Shown: positions 34,486 through 42,959 of the stretch, piece after piece
Layout: every line of letters starts with the position of its first letter
How positions within the stretch are numbered: the first letter of the stretch is position 1
From: Brevibacterium sp. RIT 803
GTDB taxonomy: Bacteria > Actinomycetota > Actinomycetes > Actinomycetales > Brevibacteriaceae
NCBI RefSeq assembly: GCF_016892625.1
Contig: NZ_JAFEMW010000005.1
Span: forward strand, 462,461-526,460
DNA length: 64,000 nucleotides
Reading direction: 5' to 3'
Notes under the pieces: model-generated
Seen by the model: only the letters and a program-made list of their open reading frames with translations
Database searches by the model: none
What the model was told of the DNA's origin: nothing
Program-made: the position numbers and the translations under genes

Positions 34486-36086
34486 TGGCAGCGAAACCAG
34501 CGTCCGGTGGCAGTGTCACCGGCTACAGCATCGACAAGAACGACGAAGCAGTCGTCATCATCGGATCCGGTGCCGGAGGTGGCACGCTCGCGTATGAGCT
34601 GACGGCCAAGGGAATTCCCGTCGTCGTCCTCGAAGCAGGTCCCCATCTGGGACATGACGATTACGTCAACAACGAATGGGAAGCGTTCAACCAGATGGCC
34701 TGGCTGGATCCGCGGACGACGACCGGATCGTGGCGAATCGCGCAGGACTTCCCCAACCTGCCGGCATGGATCGTCAAAGCCGTCGGAGGCACGACGACCC
34801 ACTGGTCCGGAGCCACCCCGCGTTTCAAGAATCATGAGTTCCGTGCCCGCAGCGTCTATGGACGCATCGAAGGAGCCAATCTCCTCGACTGGCCGATCAC
34901 ACTCGAAGAAATGGCGCCGTACTACGACCGAGCCGAGAAATCGATGGGCTCGACACACGTCCACGGACGTCCGCCCCTGCCGGCGAACAACAACTACAAG
35001 GTCTTCGCCAACGGCGCCAAGGAGGTCGGGTACCGTTACTACGCCACTGGCCCCTATGCGACCAATGCCGAGGAATACGATGGTCGTCCCGCTTCGATCC
35101 AGGATGGCTTCAACTTCCAGGGAGACAAGAACAAGTCGAAATGGTCGACCCTGGTCAGAGAGATCCCACGAGCAGCGGAGACGGGCCTGCTCGATCTCCG
35201 TCCCGATTCTCAGGCCGTCCAGATCACCCATGATTCAGGAGGGAAGGCCGACGCCGTCCTCTACCTCGACGGGGAAGGAAATCTGCAGCGTCAGGCCGCC
35301 AAGCTGGTGTGCGTGGCCGGAAACTCGATCGAAACGTCCAGGCTGCTGCTCCTCTCCGGCACACCGAGCTTCCCCGACGGGCTCGCGAACTCCTCGGGAC
35401 AGGTGGGGCGAAACTACATGCGCCACCTCACCGGGACAGTGTGGGGGCACTTCGACAAGCCCGTGCGAATGTACCGGGGTGAGACCATGGCCGGCGTCAT
35501 CGCCGACGAGTCGATCCACGATCCCGACCGTGGATTCGCAGGGGGCTACTACATGGAGACGATCTCACTGGGCCCGGCCTTCATGTCGGCATTCGTCGAG
35601 CCCGGCGCCTGGGGTCCTGACTTCGCCGCGCTCATGGATCGCTACCTCAACACGGCTGGCATGTGGATCGTCGGAGAGGACCTGCCGCAGGAGTCCAACC
35701 GGATCACACTGAACACCACAGTCAAGGATCAGCACGGTCTTCCCGTACCGAACGTCCACTACGACGATCACGCGAACGACCTGGCAATGCGCGAGCACGG
35801 CTACGCTGCAGGCGAGAGCGTCTACAGGGCGGTCGGGGCGCAGACCTCGCATCGGACACCGCCGTATCCGTCGACGCACAATCTGGGCACCGCGAGAATG
35901 AGCGAACGACCTGAGGACGGCGTGGTCGACAAATGGGGTCGCTCCCATGATGTGAAGAACCTCTTCATCTCCGACGGTTCGGTCTTCACCTCAAGCGCGG
36001 CGGCCAATCCGACTCTGACCATCGTCGCACTGGCGATCCGGCAGGCGGAATACATCGCCGAACAGCTGCGGACCCAGCAGCTTTAG
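34482..36086 (+). CDS. GMC-family FAD oxidoreductase (large subunit)
   Basis: A 534-residue glucose-methanol-choline oxidoreductase. The FAD Rossmann motif is GSGAGGGTLAYELTAKG near residue 30; GGTTTHWSGATPRF follows. The C-terminal half gives HNLGTARMSE and AANPTLTIVALAIR, supplying the active-site His and Asn. Coupled by overlap to the small subunit; the next gene, a FAD/Fe-S dehydrogenase, starts 11 bp after its stop. Likely oxidises a sugar, polyol or aldonate; electrons may pass to quinone or cytochrome. Substrate not determined. Confidence 0.86.
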   Translation: MMAAKPASGGSVTGYSIDKNDEAVVIIGSGAGGGTLAYELTAKGIPVVVLEAGPHLGHDDYVNNEWEAFNQMAWLDPRTTTGSWRIAQDFPNLPAWIVKAVGGTTTHWSGATPRFKNHEFRARSVYGRIEGANLLDWPITLEEMAPYYDRAEKSMGSTHVHGRPPLPANNNYKVFANGAKEVGYRYYATGPYATNAEEYDGRPASIQDGFNFQGDKNKSKWSTLVREIPRAAETGLLDLRPDSQAVQITHDSGGKADAVLYLDGEGNLQRQAAKLVCVAGNSIETSRLLLLSGTPSFPDGLANSSGQVGRNYMRHLTGTVWGHFDKPVRMYRGETMAGVIADESIHDPDRGFAGGYYMETISLGPAFMSAFVEPGAWGPDFAALMDRYLNTAGMWIVGEDLPQESNRITLNTTVKDQHGLPVPNVHYDDHANDLAMREHGYAAGESVYRAVGAQTSHRTPPYPSTHNLGTARMSERPEDGVVDKWGRSHDVKNLFISDGSVFTSSAAANPTLTIVALAIRQAEYIAEQLRTQQL

Positions 36087-36097
36087 GAAGGAACCAC

Positions 36098-38968
36098 ATG
36101 TCCCTGCTTTCTCCCGCCGACACGGGACTCATCGATCATCTGCGGGCCGCAGCTGATGAGGTCGGCACCCGCGCCAGCGACCGGCTGGCCGCCGCACACG
36201 ACGCTTCCCACTACCTGTTGACACCGCAGGCCGTGGTGAAGCCGAGGAGCCGTGAGGAGGTGGCGGCACTGTTCTCGGCCTCATGGCAGAGCAGAGTGCC
36301 GATGACCTTCCGCTCCGGTGGGACCAGCCTGTCCGGGCAGTCCGTCTCGGACGGGGTGCTCGTCGACACGAGAAGGCATTTCAGGGACATCGACGTCCTC
36401 GACGACGGTGCCCGGGTCCGCTGCGGACCCGGGGCCGTGGTCAGGGCTGTGAACGCGCGGCTGCTGCGGCATGGGCGGAAACTGGGGCCGGACCCGGCCA
36501 GCGAGATTGCCTGCACCATCGGAGGAGTCGTCGCTAACAACTCCTCCGGCATGGCCTGCGGGATCGAAGCGAACACCTATCGGACGCTTGACTCGCTCGT
36601 GCTCGTCCTTCCCAGCGGAACCGTTCTCGACACCTCGGCGGCAGACGCTGATGAGCAGCTGCGGAGACGGGAACCAGCTATCCACGCGGGTCTGCTCGAA
36701 CTCCGCGATCGGGTCCGGACCGACACCGAGGCGGTCGCGCGGATCACGCAGCTCCACTCCATCAAGAACACCATGGGCTACGGCCTCAACTCGTTCCTCG
36801 ACCACGACGATCCGGTGCGCATCCTCGAACATCTGGTCATCGGCAGCGAGGGCACACTCGCCTTCGTCGCCGAGGCGACCTTCCGCACGGTGCCGCTGAT
36901 GGCCCACGCCTCGACAGGTCTGCTCGTCTTCGACGATCTGCCCACGGCCACCTCGGTGCTCCCGGAGATCATCGCCACCGGTGCTGCCACCGTTGAGCTC
37001 CTCGACGCTACGAGTCTGCGGGTCGCCCAACGAGACGAGAAATGTCCGGAGGAGATCCGTGGCCTCGACGTGGGCTCGCACTGCGCGCTGCTCGTCGAAT
37101 TCCAGGAGAAGACTGAGGCAGGCCTCGGCCGGGTCGTGTCTGCGGCGCTGCCGGTCTTCGAAGCATTCTCACTGAGCCGACCAGCCGAGCTCACGATCGA
37201 TCCGCGACGGCGATCGGCGCTGTGGCACACCCGCAAAGGGCTGTTCACAGCCGTCGCCGGCAACCGTCCCTCTGGGACCGCGGCACTGCTCGAGGACATC
37301 GCTGTCCCGGTCGACCGCCTCGGCGAGACCTGCACTGATCTGAGCGAGTTGTTCGAGCAATACGACTACGCCGATGCCGTGATCTTCGGGCACGCGAAAG
37401 ACGGCAACATCCACTTCATGATCACCGAGGAATTCGGGAGCGGGACCGGCGGCGAGGACTTCGACCTCGACCGGTACGCGGCATTCACCGAGGAGATGGT
37501 CGACCTTGTCCTCTCACGTGGGGGAACGCTCAAGGCCGAACACGGCACGGGGCGGATCATGGCACCGTTCGTCAGGCGCCAGGTCGGTGACGACCTCTAC
37601 GCAGTGATGACACGGGTCAAGGAGCTGGTCGATCCGCAGTCCCTGCTCAACCCGGGTGTCCTGCTCAGCGACGACCCGAAGGCGCATCTGCGCGATCTCA
37701 AGACCACCCCGACCACAGAAGCGGAGGTCGATCGCTGCGTCGAATGCGGGTACTGCGAACCGGTGTGTCCGAGTCGCGATCTCACCCTGACCCCGCGTGA
37801 ACGCATCGTTCTGCGACGCGAGATCACCCGCGCCGAGGCGGCAGGGGACGAGGAGCTGACCCGGACGCTGCGCAGCGAGTACGACTACGACGGGATCGAC
37901 ACCTGCGCCGTCGACGGCATGTGCCAGACGGCGTGCCCGGTCTTCATCAACACCGGGGATCTTGTGCGCAGACTGCGGCAGGAGAACACGAACGCGATCG
38001 AAGAGACCGGCTGGAACGCCGCCGCCAAGGCGTGGGGGCTGGTCAGCTCGGTGGGGGGAGTGGCATTAAGCTCCGCGAAGGCGATGCCTGTACCGCTGCC
38101 AGCGGCGGCCACGGGCATTGCTCGCAGGCTTCTGGGTGATGACACTGTGCCCAGCTATTCTGCTGATCTTCCGGCCGGAGGCACTAAGCGTGTGGCCGTC
38201 TCGGCGTCGAATCCGGACGTCGTGTGGTTCTCCAGCTGTACGAACACGATGTTCGGGCCCGAAGACGGCGGCAGCGGTGATGGGGTTGCCGGTGCCTTCC
38301 GTCGCCTGTGCGAACGCGCCGGGATCTCGCTGCGCACGCCACGGGGCATTCCCTCCTTGTGCTGCGGCACCCCGTGGAAGTCGAAGGGGATGGCCGAGGG
38401 GTATGCCACGATGGGCAAGTATGTCCGCAGAGAACTGTGGGAGGCCACCGATGGCGGCCGAATCGCCGTCGTCTGCGATGCGTCCTCATGCACAGAGGGG
38501 TTGCGGGTGCTTCTCAGTGACGCGAGGGACGGGGCCGAGGCGGCGGAGGAATTCGAGATCATCGATGCAGTGGCCTTCGCCAAGCAGACGCTGCTCCCTG
38601 CACTGCAGGACCGAGGTGTGCTCTCGACCGAGCATCGTCTGCCGTCGATCACTCTCCACCCGACATGCTCCTCGACCCAACTGGGAATCAACGAGGACCT
38701 GACAGCGCTCGCCGGATCCATCGCCGATGAGGTCAGCGTGCCCGATTCCTGGGGGTGCTGTGCCTTCGCTGGGGACCGGGGGATGCTCCATCCCGAACTC
38801 ACCGCCTCGGCGACGAAGGACGAGGCGGCCGAGGTCGAATCGATCGGCGCGGACGTTCACGCTTCGACGAATCGGACGTGTGAGATCGGGATGACACGGG
38901 CGACGGGGAAGCCGTATCGCCACATCCTCGAAGCACTCGACGATCTTGTGGAAGCAAGCAGTGCATGA
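36098..38968 (+). CDS. Fused FAD-binding and Fe-S 2-hydroxyacid dehydrogenase (D-lactate dehydrogenase-like)
   Basis: A 956-residue fusion. Residues ~35-265 form a PCMH FAD domain (FRSGGTSLSGQSVSDGVLV; GPDPASEIACTIGGVVANN), ~265-530 the GlcD-type C-terminal domain with KAEHGTGRIMAPFV, then two [4Fe-4S] motifs (CVECGYCEPVCP and CAVDGMCQTACP), then a GlpC-like C-terminal part with cysteine-rich CCG motifs (SLCCGTPWKSKG; WGCCAFAGDRGM). This is the GlcD-GlpC architecture of quinone-linked D-lactate or related 2-hydroxyacid dehydrogenases. GGAAGGA precedes the start. It probably oxidises a 2-hydroxy acid produced from the GMC route. Confidence 0.88.
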   Translation: MSLLSPADTGLIDHLRAAADEVGTRASDRLAAAHDASHYLLTPQAVVKPRSREEVAALFSASWQSRVPMTFRSGGTSLSGQSVSDGVLVDTRRHFRDIDVLDDGARVRCGPGAVVRAVNARLLRHGRKLGPDPASEIACTIGGVVANNSSGMACGIEANTYRTLDSLVLVLPSGTVLDTSAADADEQLRRREPAIHAGLLELRDRVRTDTEAVARITQLHSIKNTMGYGLNSFLDHDDPVRILEHLVIGSEGTLAFVAEATFRTVPLMAHASTGLLVFDDLPTATSVLPEIIATGAATVELLDATSLRVAQRDEKCPEEIRGLDVGSHCALLVEFQEKTEAGLGRVVSAALPVFEAFSLSRPAELTIDPRRRSALWHTRKGLFTAVAGNRPSGTAALLEDIAVPVDRLGETCTDLSELFEQYDYADAVIFGHAKDGNIHFMITEEFGSGTGGEDFDLDRYAAFTEEMVDLVLSRGGTLKAEHGTGRIMAPFVRRQVGDDLYAVMTRVKELVDPQSLLNPGVLLSDDPKAHLRDLKTTPTTEAEVDRCVECGYCEPVCPSRDLTLTPRERIVLRREITRAEAAGDEELTRTLRSEYDYDGIDTCAVDGMCQTACPVFINTGDLVRRLRQENTNAIEETGWNAAAKAWGLVSSVGGVALSSAKAMPVPLPAAATGIARRLLGDDTVPSYSADLPAGGTKRVAVSASNPDVVWFSSCTNTMFGPEDGGSGDGVAGAFRRLCERAGISLRTPRGIPSLCCGTPWKSKGMAEGYATMGKYVRRELWEATDGGRIAVVCDASSCTEGLRVLLSDARDGAEAAEEFEIIDAVAFAKQTLLPALQDRGVLSTEHRLPSITLHPTCSSTQLGINEDLTALAGSIADEVSVPDSWGCCAFAGDRGMLHPELTASATKDEAAEVESIGADVHASTNRTCEIGMTRATGKPYRHILEALDDLVEASSA

Positions 38969-39015
38969 CACTGTGCGGGTTCCATGCGGATCTGGTTCTG
39001 CTGTTGATCCGACCA

Positions 39016-39055
39016 GACGCCAGGTATGATCCGGATGCCGGTCATACCTGGCGTC
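39016..39055 (+). terminator. 14-bp-stem terminator after the GMC/D-LDH operon
   Basis: GACGCCAGGTATGA (39016-39029) pairs perfectly with 39042-39055; inside, CCGG pairs with CCGG after a one-base bulge. It lies about 50 bp past the dehydrogenase stop and 28 bp before the HpaI aldolase start, so it may also shape the aldolase leader. Confidence 0.65.
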
Positions 39056-39083
39056 AGAGTGGTCGGTGTGATTCGATGCACAT

Positions 39084-39842
39084 ATGACTGAAGCATTGAA
39101 AACACATCGCGCTCGCCTCGCCGCTGGAGAGGTCTACAACGGACTGTGGATGATGTCGACGAGTCAGGAGCTCGCGAAGATCGGATCGGCCGCAGGGTAT
39201 GACTATGTGTGCCTCGACATGCAGCACGGCTTCACCCGTCCCACAGATATCCTGCGGCTCACAGATGCCATCCGTGCCAGCGGATCCGCCCTGGTCACTG
39301 CCCGGGTTGCGGCGAACCGCTTCACAGAGATCGGGATGCTCGCCGATGCCGGAGTTGAAGCCGTCATCGTTCCGTTGGTCTCCTCCGTCGCTGACGCCGA
39401 GGCGGCAGCTGCTGCACTCGACTACCCGAGCCGAGGCGGCGACCGCTCCTGGGGCCCGACCGCCGAGCTCATGCATGATGCGGTGCAGGACACTCGTGAC
39501 GAGCGCCCACTGCTCTTCGTCATGATCGAGAACAGGGAGGGCCTGGCCAACGTCGAGAAGATCTGTGAGGTTCCCGGAATCGACGGTGTCTACATCGGAC
39601 CGGCCGACCTCGCCTTCGCAGTCGACTCGCTCCCCGGGCAGTCAAACGACGCCCACGCCGAGGCCGTCGCTCGGATCCGCACAGCAGTTGATGCAGCCGG
39701 TGTCATCCCAGGCATCCACTGCGGTGATGGTGCGGAGGCCAGGACTCGCAAGGAACAGGGCTTCCGGTTCATCACCTCGGCGGGGGACATCGGTGCTGCC
39801 GGACGTGCCTTCCGGGAGGACTTGGCGACAGCGCGGGGCTGA
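39084..39842 (+). CDS. HpcH/HpaI class II aldolase
   Basis: A 252-residue metal-dependent aldolase of the HpaI/2-dehydro-3-deoxyglucarate type. NGLWMMSTSQELAKIGSAAGY, VCLDMQHGFT, metal Glu in FVMIENREGL and metal Asp in VYIGPADLA are visible, and GIHCGDGAEA near the end. The family cleaves 2-keto-3-deoxy or 4-hydroxy-2-oxo acids to pyruvate and an aldehyde. There is no clear ribosome site before ATG 39084. Placed between sugar-acid oxidation genes and a KdgD/aldehyde dehydrogenase cluster, sugar-acid cleavage is plausible. Confidence 0.83.
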   Translation: MTEALKTHRARLAAGEVYNGLWMMSTSQELAKIGSAAGYDYVCLDMQHGFTRPTDILRLTDAIRASGSALVTARVAANRFTEIGMLADAGVEAVIVPLVSSVADAEAAAAALDYPSRGGDRSWGPTAELMHDAVQDTRDERPLLFVMIENREGLANVEKICEVPGIDGVYIGPADLAFAVDSLPGQSNDAHAEAVARIRTAVDAAGVIPGIHCGDGAEARTRKEQGFRFITSAGDIGAAGRAFREDLATARG

Positions 39843-39871
39843 GCGTCCGTGCTTCTTGCGTAACACATGTT

Positions 39872-39915
39872 GGAGGTCGGGGATTTCGGATTTGCGATCC
39901 GGGGCCCCGACCTCC
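39872..39915 (+). terminator. Stem-loop terminator after HpaI aldolase
   Basis: GGAGGTCGGGG (39872-39882) pairs perfectly with CCCCGACCTCC (39905-39915); within the loop CGGAT and ATCCG can pair too. A short T-rich tail (TTCTGT) follows. Confidence 0.75.
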
Positions 39916-40126
39916 TTCTGTCATCTCTGAAATGCGTGATGAGCCATGCAAAAGCGACGCCACGAGACTCAATGCTCAATCATTCCTTCAGGGTATTGAA
40001 AAATGCGAAAACAATCTTGGACATGCATCGTTACGTCACGAATACTGGAATGCATCACAGTAGTTCCACGTCAAAAATGCACTGCCAATGTCGTTCATGG
40101 ACCAGGACCCAATGGAGGGATCGCCG

Positions 40127-40984
40127 ATGACAACCACACCTCGCATCGAAGCCGATGCAGTTCAACACGTGGAAGCCGGCCCACCACCGGTGAGTCCGCC
40201 GAAACCGCCGAAGCAGTCCCTGATCAAGTCTGAGTCAGTCTCTGCAGGCATCAAAGCAGTCGTGGGGCTCGCTGCGCTGTTCGCGCTCTGGGAACTTGTG
40301 GTTGTCATCTTCGACTTCCCGAAGTATCTGCTGGTCGGTCCGATCTCTGCATTCGAGGAGCTTTTCACCAATCCTGGCTATTTCGCGGTCAATGCTCTGA
40401 CTACCCTGCAAGAAGGCCTCGCGGGCTTCGCCCTCGGTACAGCGCTGGGTGTTCTGTGCGGGGCGCTGCTCTACTATGCCTCGTTCCTTCGGCCCTTCCT
40501 CTACCCGGCGCTCATCGCCATCGATACGATTCCGAAGGTCGCGCTGGCGCCCCTATTCATCGTGTGGTTCGGCTTCGGCTTCGAATCGAAGGCTTTTGTG
40601 GCCATGGCCATCGCATTCTTCCCGCTCGTCATCAATACATTCGACGGGCTGAATTCGGTGCCCAACGAACTTCAGGATCTGGCGCGTATCAACCGTGCAT
40701 CGAAGTTGAAGAAGATGATGAAGATCGACTTCATCTATGCGCTCCCTTCGATCTTCACCGGCGCGAAGATCTCAATCTCGCTTGCCGTCGGCGGTGCGGT
40801 CGTCGGTGAGTTCATTGCGGGTTCCAAGGGACTCGGTTACGTCATTCTGCTGGCCAACGCCCAGGTGGACCTGCCGTCGATGTTCGCAGCCTTCATTGTT
40901 CTTGCAGCCATTGCTCTTCTGCTCTTCTTCATCATCGACCTCGTGTCGAAGAAGTTGCTGCCATGGAAGAACTACACGAAATGA
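40127..40984 (+). CDS. NitT/TauT-type ABC transporter permease
   Basis: A 285-residue permease with about six helices after a proline-rich cytoplasmic N-terminus. FIVWFGFGFESKAFVAM and the EAA-type loop LARINRASKLKKMMKIDFIY, which contacts the ATPase, then VGGAVVGEFIAGSKGLGYVI, are typical of the SsuC/TauC/ThiX group. ATG 40127 has GGAGG eight bases upstream. First of a permease, receptor, ATPase, M24 hydrolase series. The 210 bases before it, after the aldolase terminator, carry no gene and no clear promoter. Confidence 0.87.
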   Translation: MTTTPRIEADAVQHVEAGPPPVSPPKPPKQSLIKSESVSAGIKAVVGLAALFALWELVVVIFDFPKYLLVGPISAFEELFTNPGYFAVNALTTLQEGLAGFALGTALGVLCGALLYYASFLRPFLYPALIAIDTIPKVALAPLFIVWFGFGFESKAFVAMAIAFFPLVINTFDGLNSVPNELQDLARINRASKLKKMMKIDFIYALPSIFTGAKISISLAVGGAVVGEFIAGSKGLGYVILLANAQVDLPSMFAAFIVLAAIALLLFFIIDLVSKKLLPWKNYTK

Positions 40985-40995
40985 GGCACGGAACG

Positions 40996-42024
40996 ATGCA
41001 TATCATGAAGAAGCTTCTTGTTGCTCCGCTCCTCCTTTCCGTCGTGGGTCTGGCAGCTTGTGCACCCGAGGACGGCCTCGACGACTTCAACCTCATGGTC
41101 GACGTCGCCTATCTGCCCAAGCACGCACCGTTCTTCGCCGCCGAGGCGCAGGGATTCTTTGAAGAAGAAGGTTTCGACGTCTCGCTCATGCCCGGGTCGG
41201 GTTCGACGAACACGGTGACCTCGGTCGAGACGGGTCGAGTCGACGCCGGTTGGGCCGATTTCGGCGCCACGATCCTCAGCCAGGGCAAAGGGGCACACGT
41301 CAAACAGGTGAACCTGCTCCAGGCGCGCTCGGCCTATGCGACGATTGCCCTCGAAAGCTCAGGTATCAAATCCTGGGAGGACATGAAGGGCAAAACCGTC
41401 GCCACAGAAGGTGCCGGAGCCATGACGGCCATGTGGCCACTCGCAATCGAGCGGAGCGGACTCAAAGAGGAAGACGTCAACGTCGTCCACGCGACAGGTG
41501 AGTCGAAGATACCCGGCCTTCTGGCAGACCGGTGGGATGCCAACCTTGCCCTCTACGTGTCGGATGAGCCAGCGCTCATGGCGCTGGGCGAGAAGGCGGC
41601 CATACTCAAATGGTCCGATGTGGGAATCGACCTCTACGGCAACGGAATCGTGGTCTCAGACGACGCTCTCGCCAACGAGCCTGAACGAGTCAAGAAGTTC
41701 AACAGGGCCATGCAGAAGGGGTTCCTCTGGGCATGTGAGAATCCAGAGCAGACCGCCGAAGACTTCACAAAGGAAGTCCAGGGCTATGAAGCAGACACTG
41801 TGACCTATGCGCTCAAGTCTCAGTGCGGACTCAACTGGGCCACCGGAGAGGCCGATGATCAGTTCGGCACGATGAGTGACGACGGCGTCCAGCAGATGCT
41901 CACCGTGGCCACCGACTTCCTGGGCCTCGAAGATTCTACCGAGCTCACGGTCGATGACATCTATTCCAATGACTACATCGATCCGATTCGCCACGACGAA
42001 GACGTAGCGGCCCCCACCAAGTGA
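40996..42024 (+). CDS. ABC transporter substrate-binding lipoprotein (NMT1/THI5-like)
   Basis: A 342-residue receptor. The N-terminus MKKLLVAPLLLSVVGLAAC has a clear lipobox (LAAC), so it is a membrane-anchored lipoprotein. FNLMVDVAYLPKHAPFFAAE then AQGFFEEEGFDVSLMPGSGS is the classic opening of the NMT1/SsuA-like superfamily that binds pyrimidine precursors, sulfonates or aromatic amines. Start at ATG 40996 or 41005. Ligand not deducible; the downstream M24 hydrolase hints at an amide, guanidino or N-containing compound. Confidence 0.85.
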   Translation: MHIMKKLLVAPLLLSVVGLAACAPEDGLDDFNLMVDVAYLPKHAPFFAAEAQGFFEEEGFDVSLMPGSGSTNTVTSVETGRVDAGWADFGATILSQGKGAHVKQVNLLQARSAYATIALESSGIKSWEDMKGKTVATEGAGAMTAMWPLAIERSGLKEEDVNVVHATGESKIPGLLADRWDANLALYVSDEPALMALGEKAAILKWSDVGIDLYGNGIVVSDDALANEPERVKKFNRAMQKGFLWACENPEQTAEDFTKEVQGYEADTVTYALKSQCGLNWATGEADDQFGTMSDDGVQQMLTVATDFLGLEDSTELTVDDIYSNDYIDPIRHDEDVAAPTK

Positions 42025-42037
42025 ATGGAGAACCACC

Positions 42038-42817
42038 ATGACCGCTGATTACGCGATCTCAGTCAATAACGTCGGTAAGACCTACACCTCTCGAGACGGT
42101 CAGGAGAACGTGGTCCTCAAAGATCTCGATTTCCACGTCAACCCCGGAGAGTTCGTCTCGATCGTCGGGCAGTCAGGCAGTGGAAAGACCACACTGCTCA
42201 ATACCATCTCCGGACTTCAAGAGGCCACGGAGGGAGAGATCCTCATCCGTGGTCGCGAGATCAGCGAGGCTCTCAAGGATATTGGCATGGTGTTTCAGAG
42301 CCCGGTGCTCCTGCCATGGCGCAACAACCTCGATAACGTGCTGTTGCCGTTGGAGTTTCGTGATGCCGTCACCCCGGAGTCCAAGGACTATGCCATGGAA
42401 CTGCTGCACATGGTCGGACTTGGGGAGAAGGCGACCCGATACTCCTACGAACTCAGCGGCGGCATGCAGCAGCGAGTCGCCATCTGTCGGGCATTGGTTT
42501 CGCGTCCGGAGATCCTGCTCATGGATGAGCCCTTCGGTGCCCTCGACGCCATGACACGCGATTCGATGAATTTCGAGATCCAACGCATTTGGCGCCGTAC
42601 GGGCTGCAGTGTCCTCTTCGTCACCCACAGCATCTCCGAAGCGGTGTGGTTGGGGGACCGCGTTGTGGTTGTCGGTGACCGTCCCGGACGCATCATCGCC
42701 GATGTCAAGATCGACATCGAGCGTCCGCGCGCGAAGGAGCACAAGTTCTCGGAGGACTTCGCCCACTATGTTGCGGAAATCGAATCCCACATCGGAGTGA
42801 CGGCAGGAATCAGCTGA
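42038..42817 (+). CDS. ABC transporter ATP-binding protein
   Basis: A 259-residue ATPase of the SsuB/TauB type: Walker A GQSGSGKTTLL near residue 44, Q-loop MVFQSPVLLPWRN, signature LSGGMQQRVAICRAL, Walker B ILLMDEPFGALD, and H-loop FVTHSISEAV. It starts 13 bases after the receptor gene with GGAG upstream, completing the importer. Confidence 0.92.
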   Translation: MTADYAISVNNVGKTYTSRDGQENVVLKDLDFHVNPGEFVSIVGQSGSGKTTLLNTISGLQEATEGEILIRGREISEALKDIGMVFQSPVLLPWRNNLDNVLLPLEFRDAVTPESKDYAMELLHMVGLGEKATRYSYELSGGMQQRVAICRALVSRPEILLMDEPFGALDAMTRDSMNFEIQRIWRRTGCSVLFVTHSISEAVWLGDRVVVVGDRPGRIIADVKIDIERPRAKEHKFSEDFAHYVAEIESHIGVTAGIS

Positions 42818-42959
42818 GCGGGCTGCCCGCCCAGCCTTCTCGGCCCGACGAACACACCTGACGGATGGCCGACCGTCCGAAATCCATTCGACTTCGGATG
42901 CCATTCGCACCGCAAGAGACGAACGAGTCTCACGAAACACATATGGAGTTGGATACACA

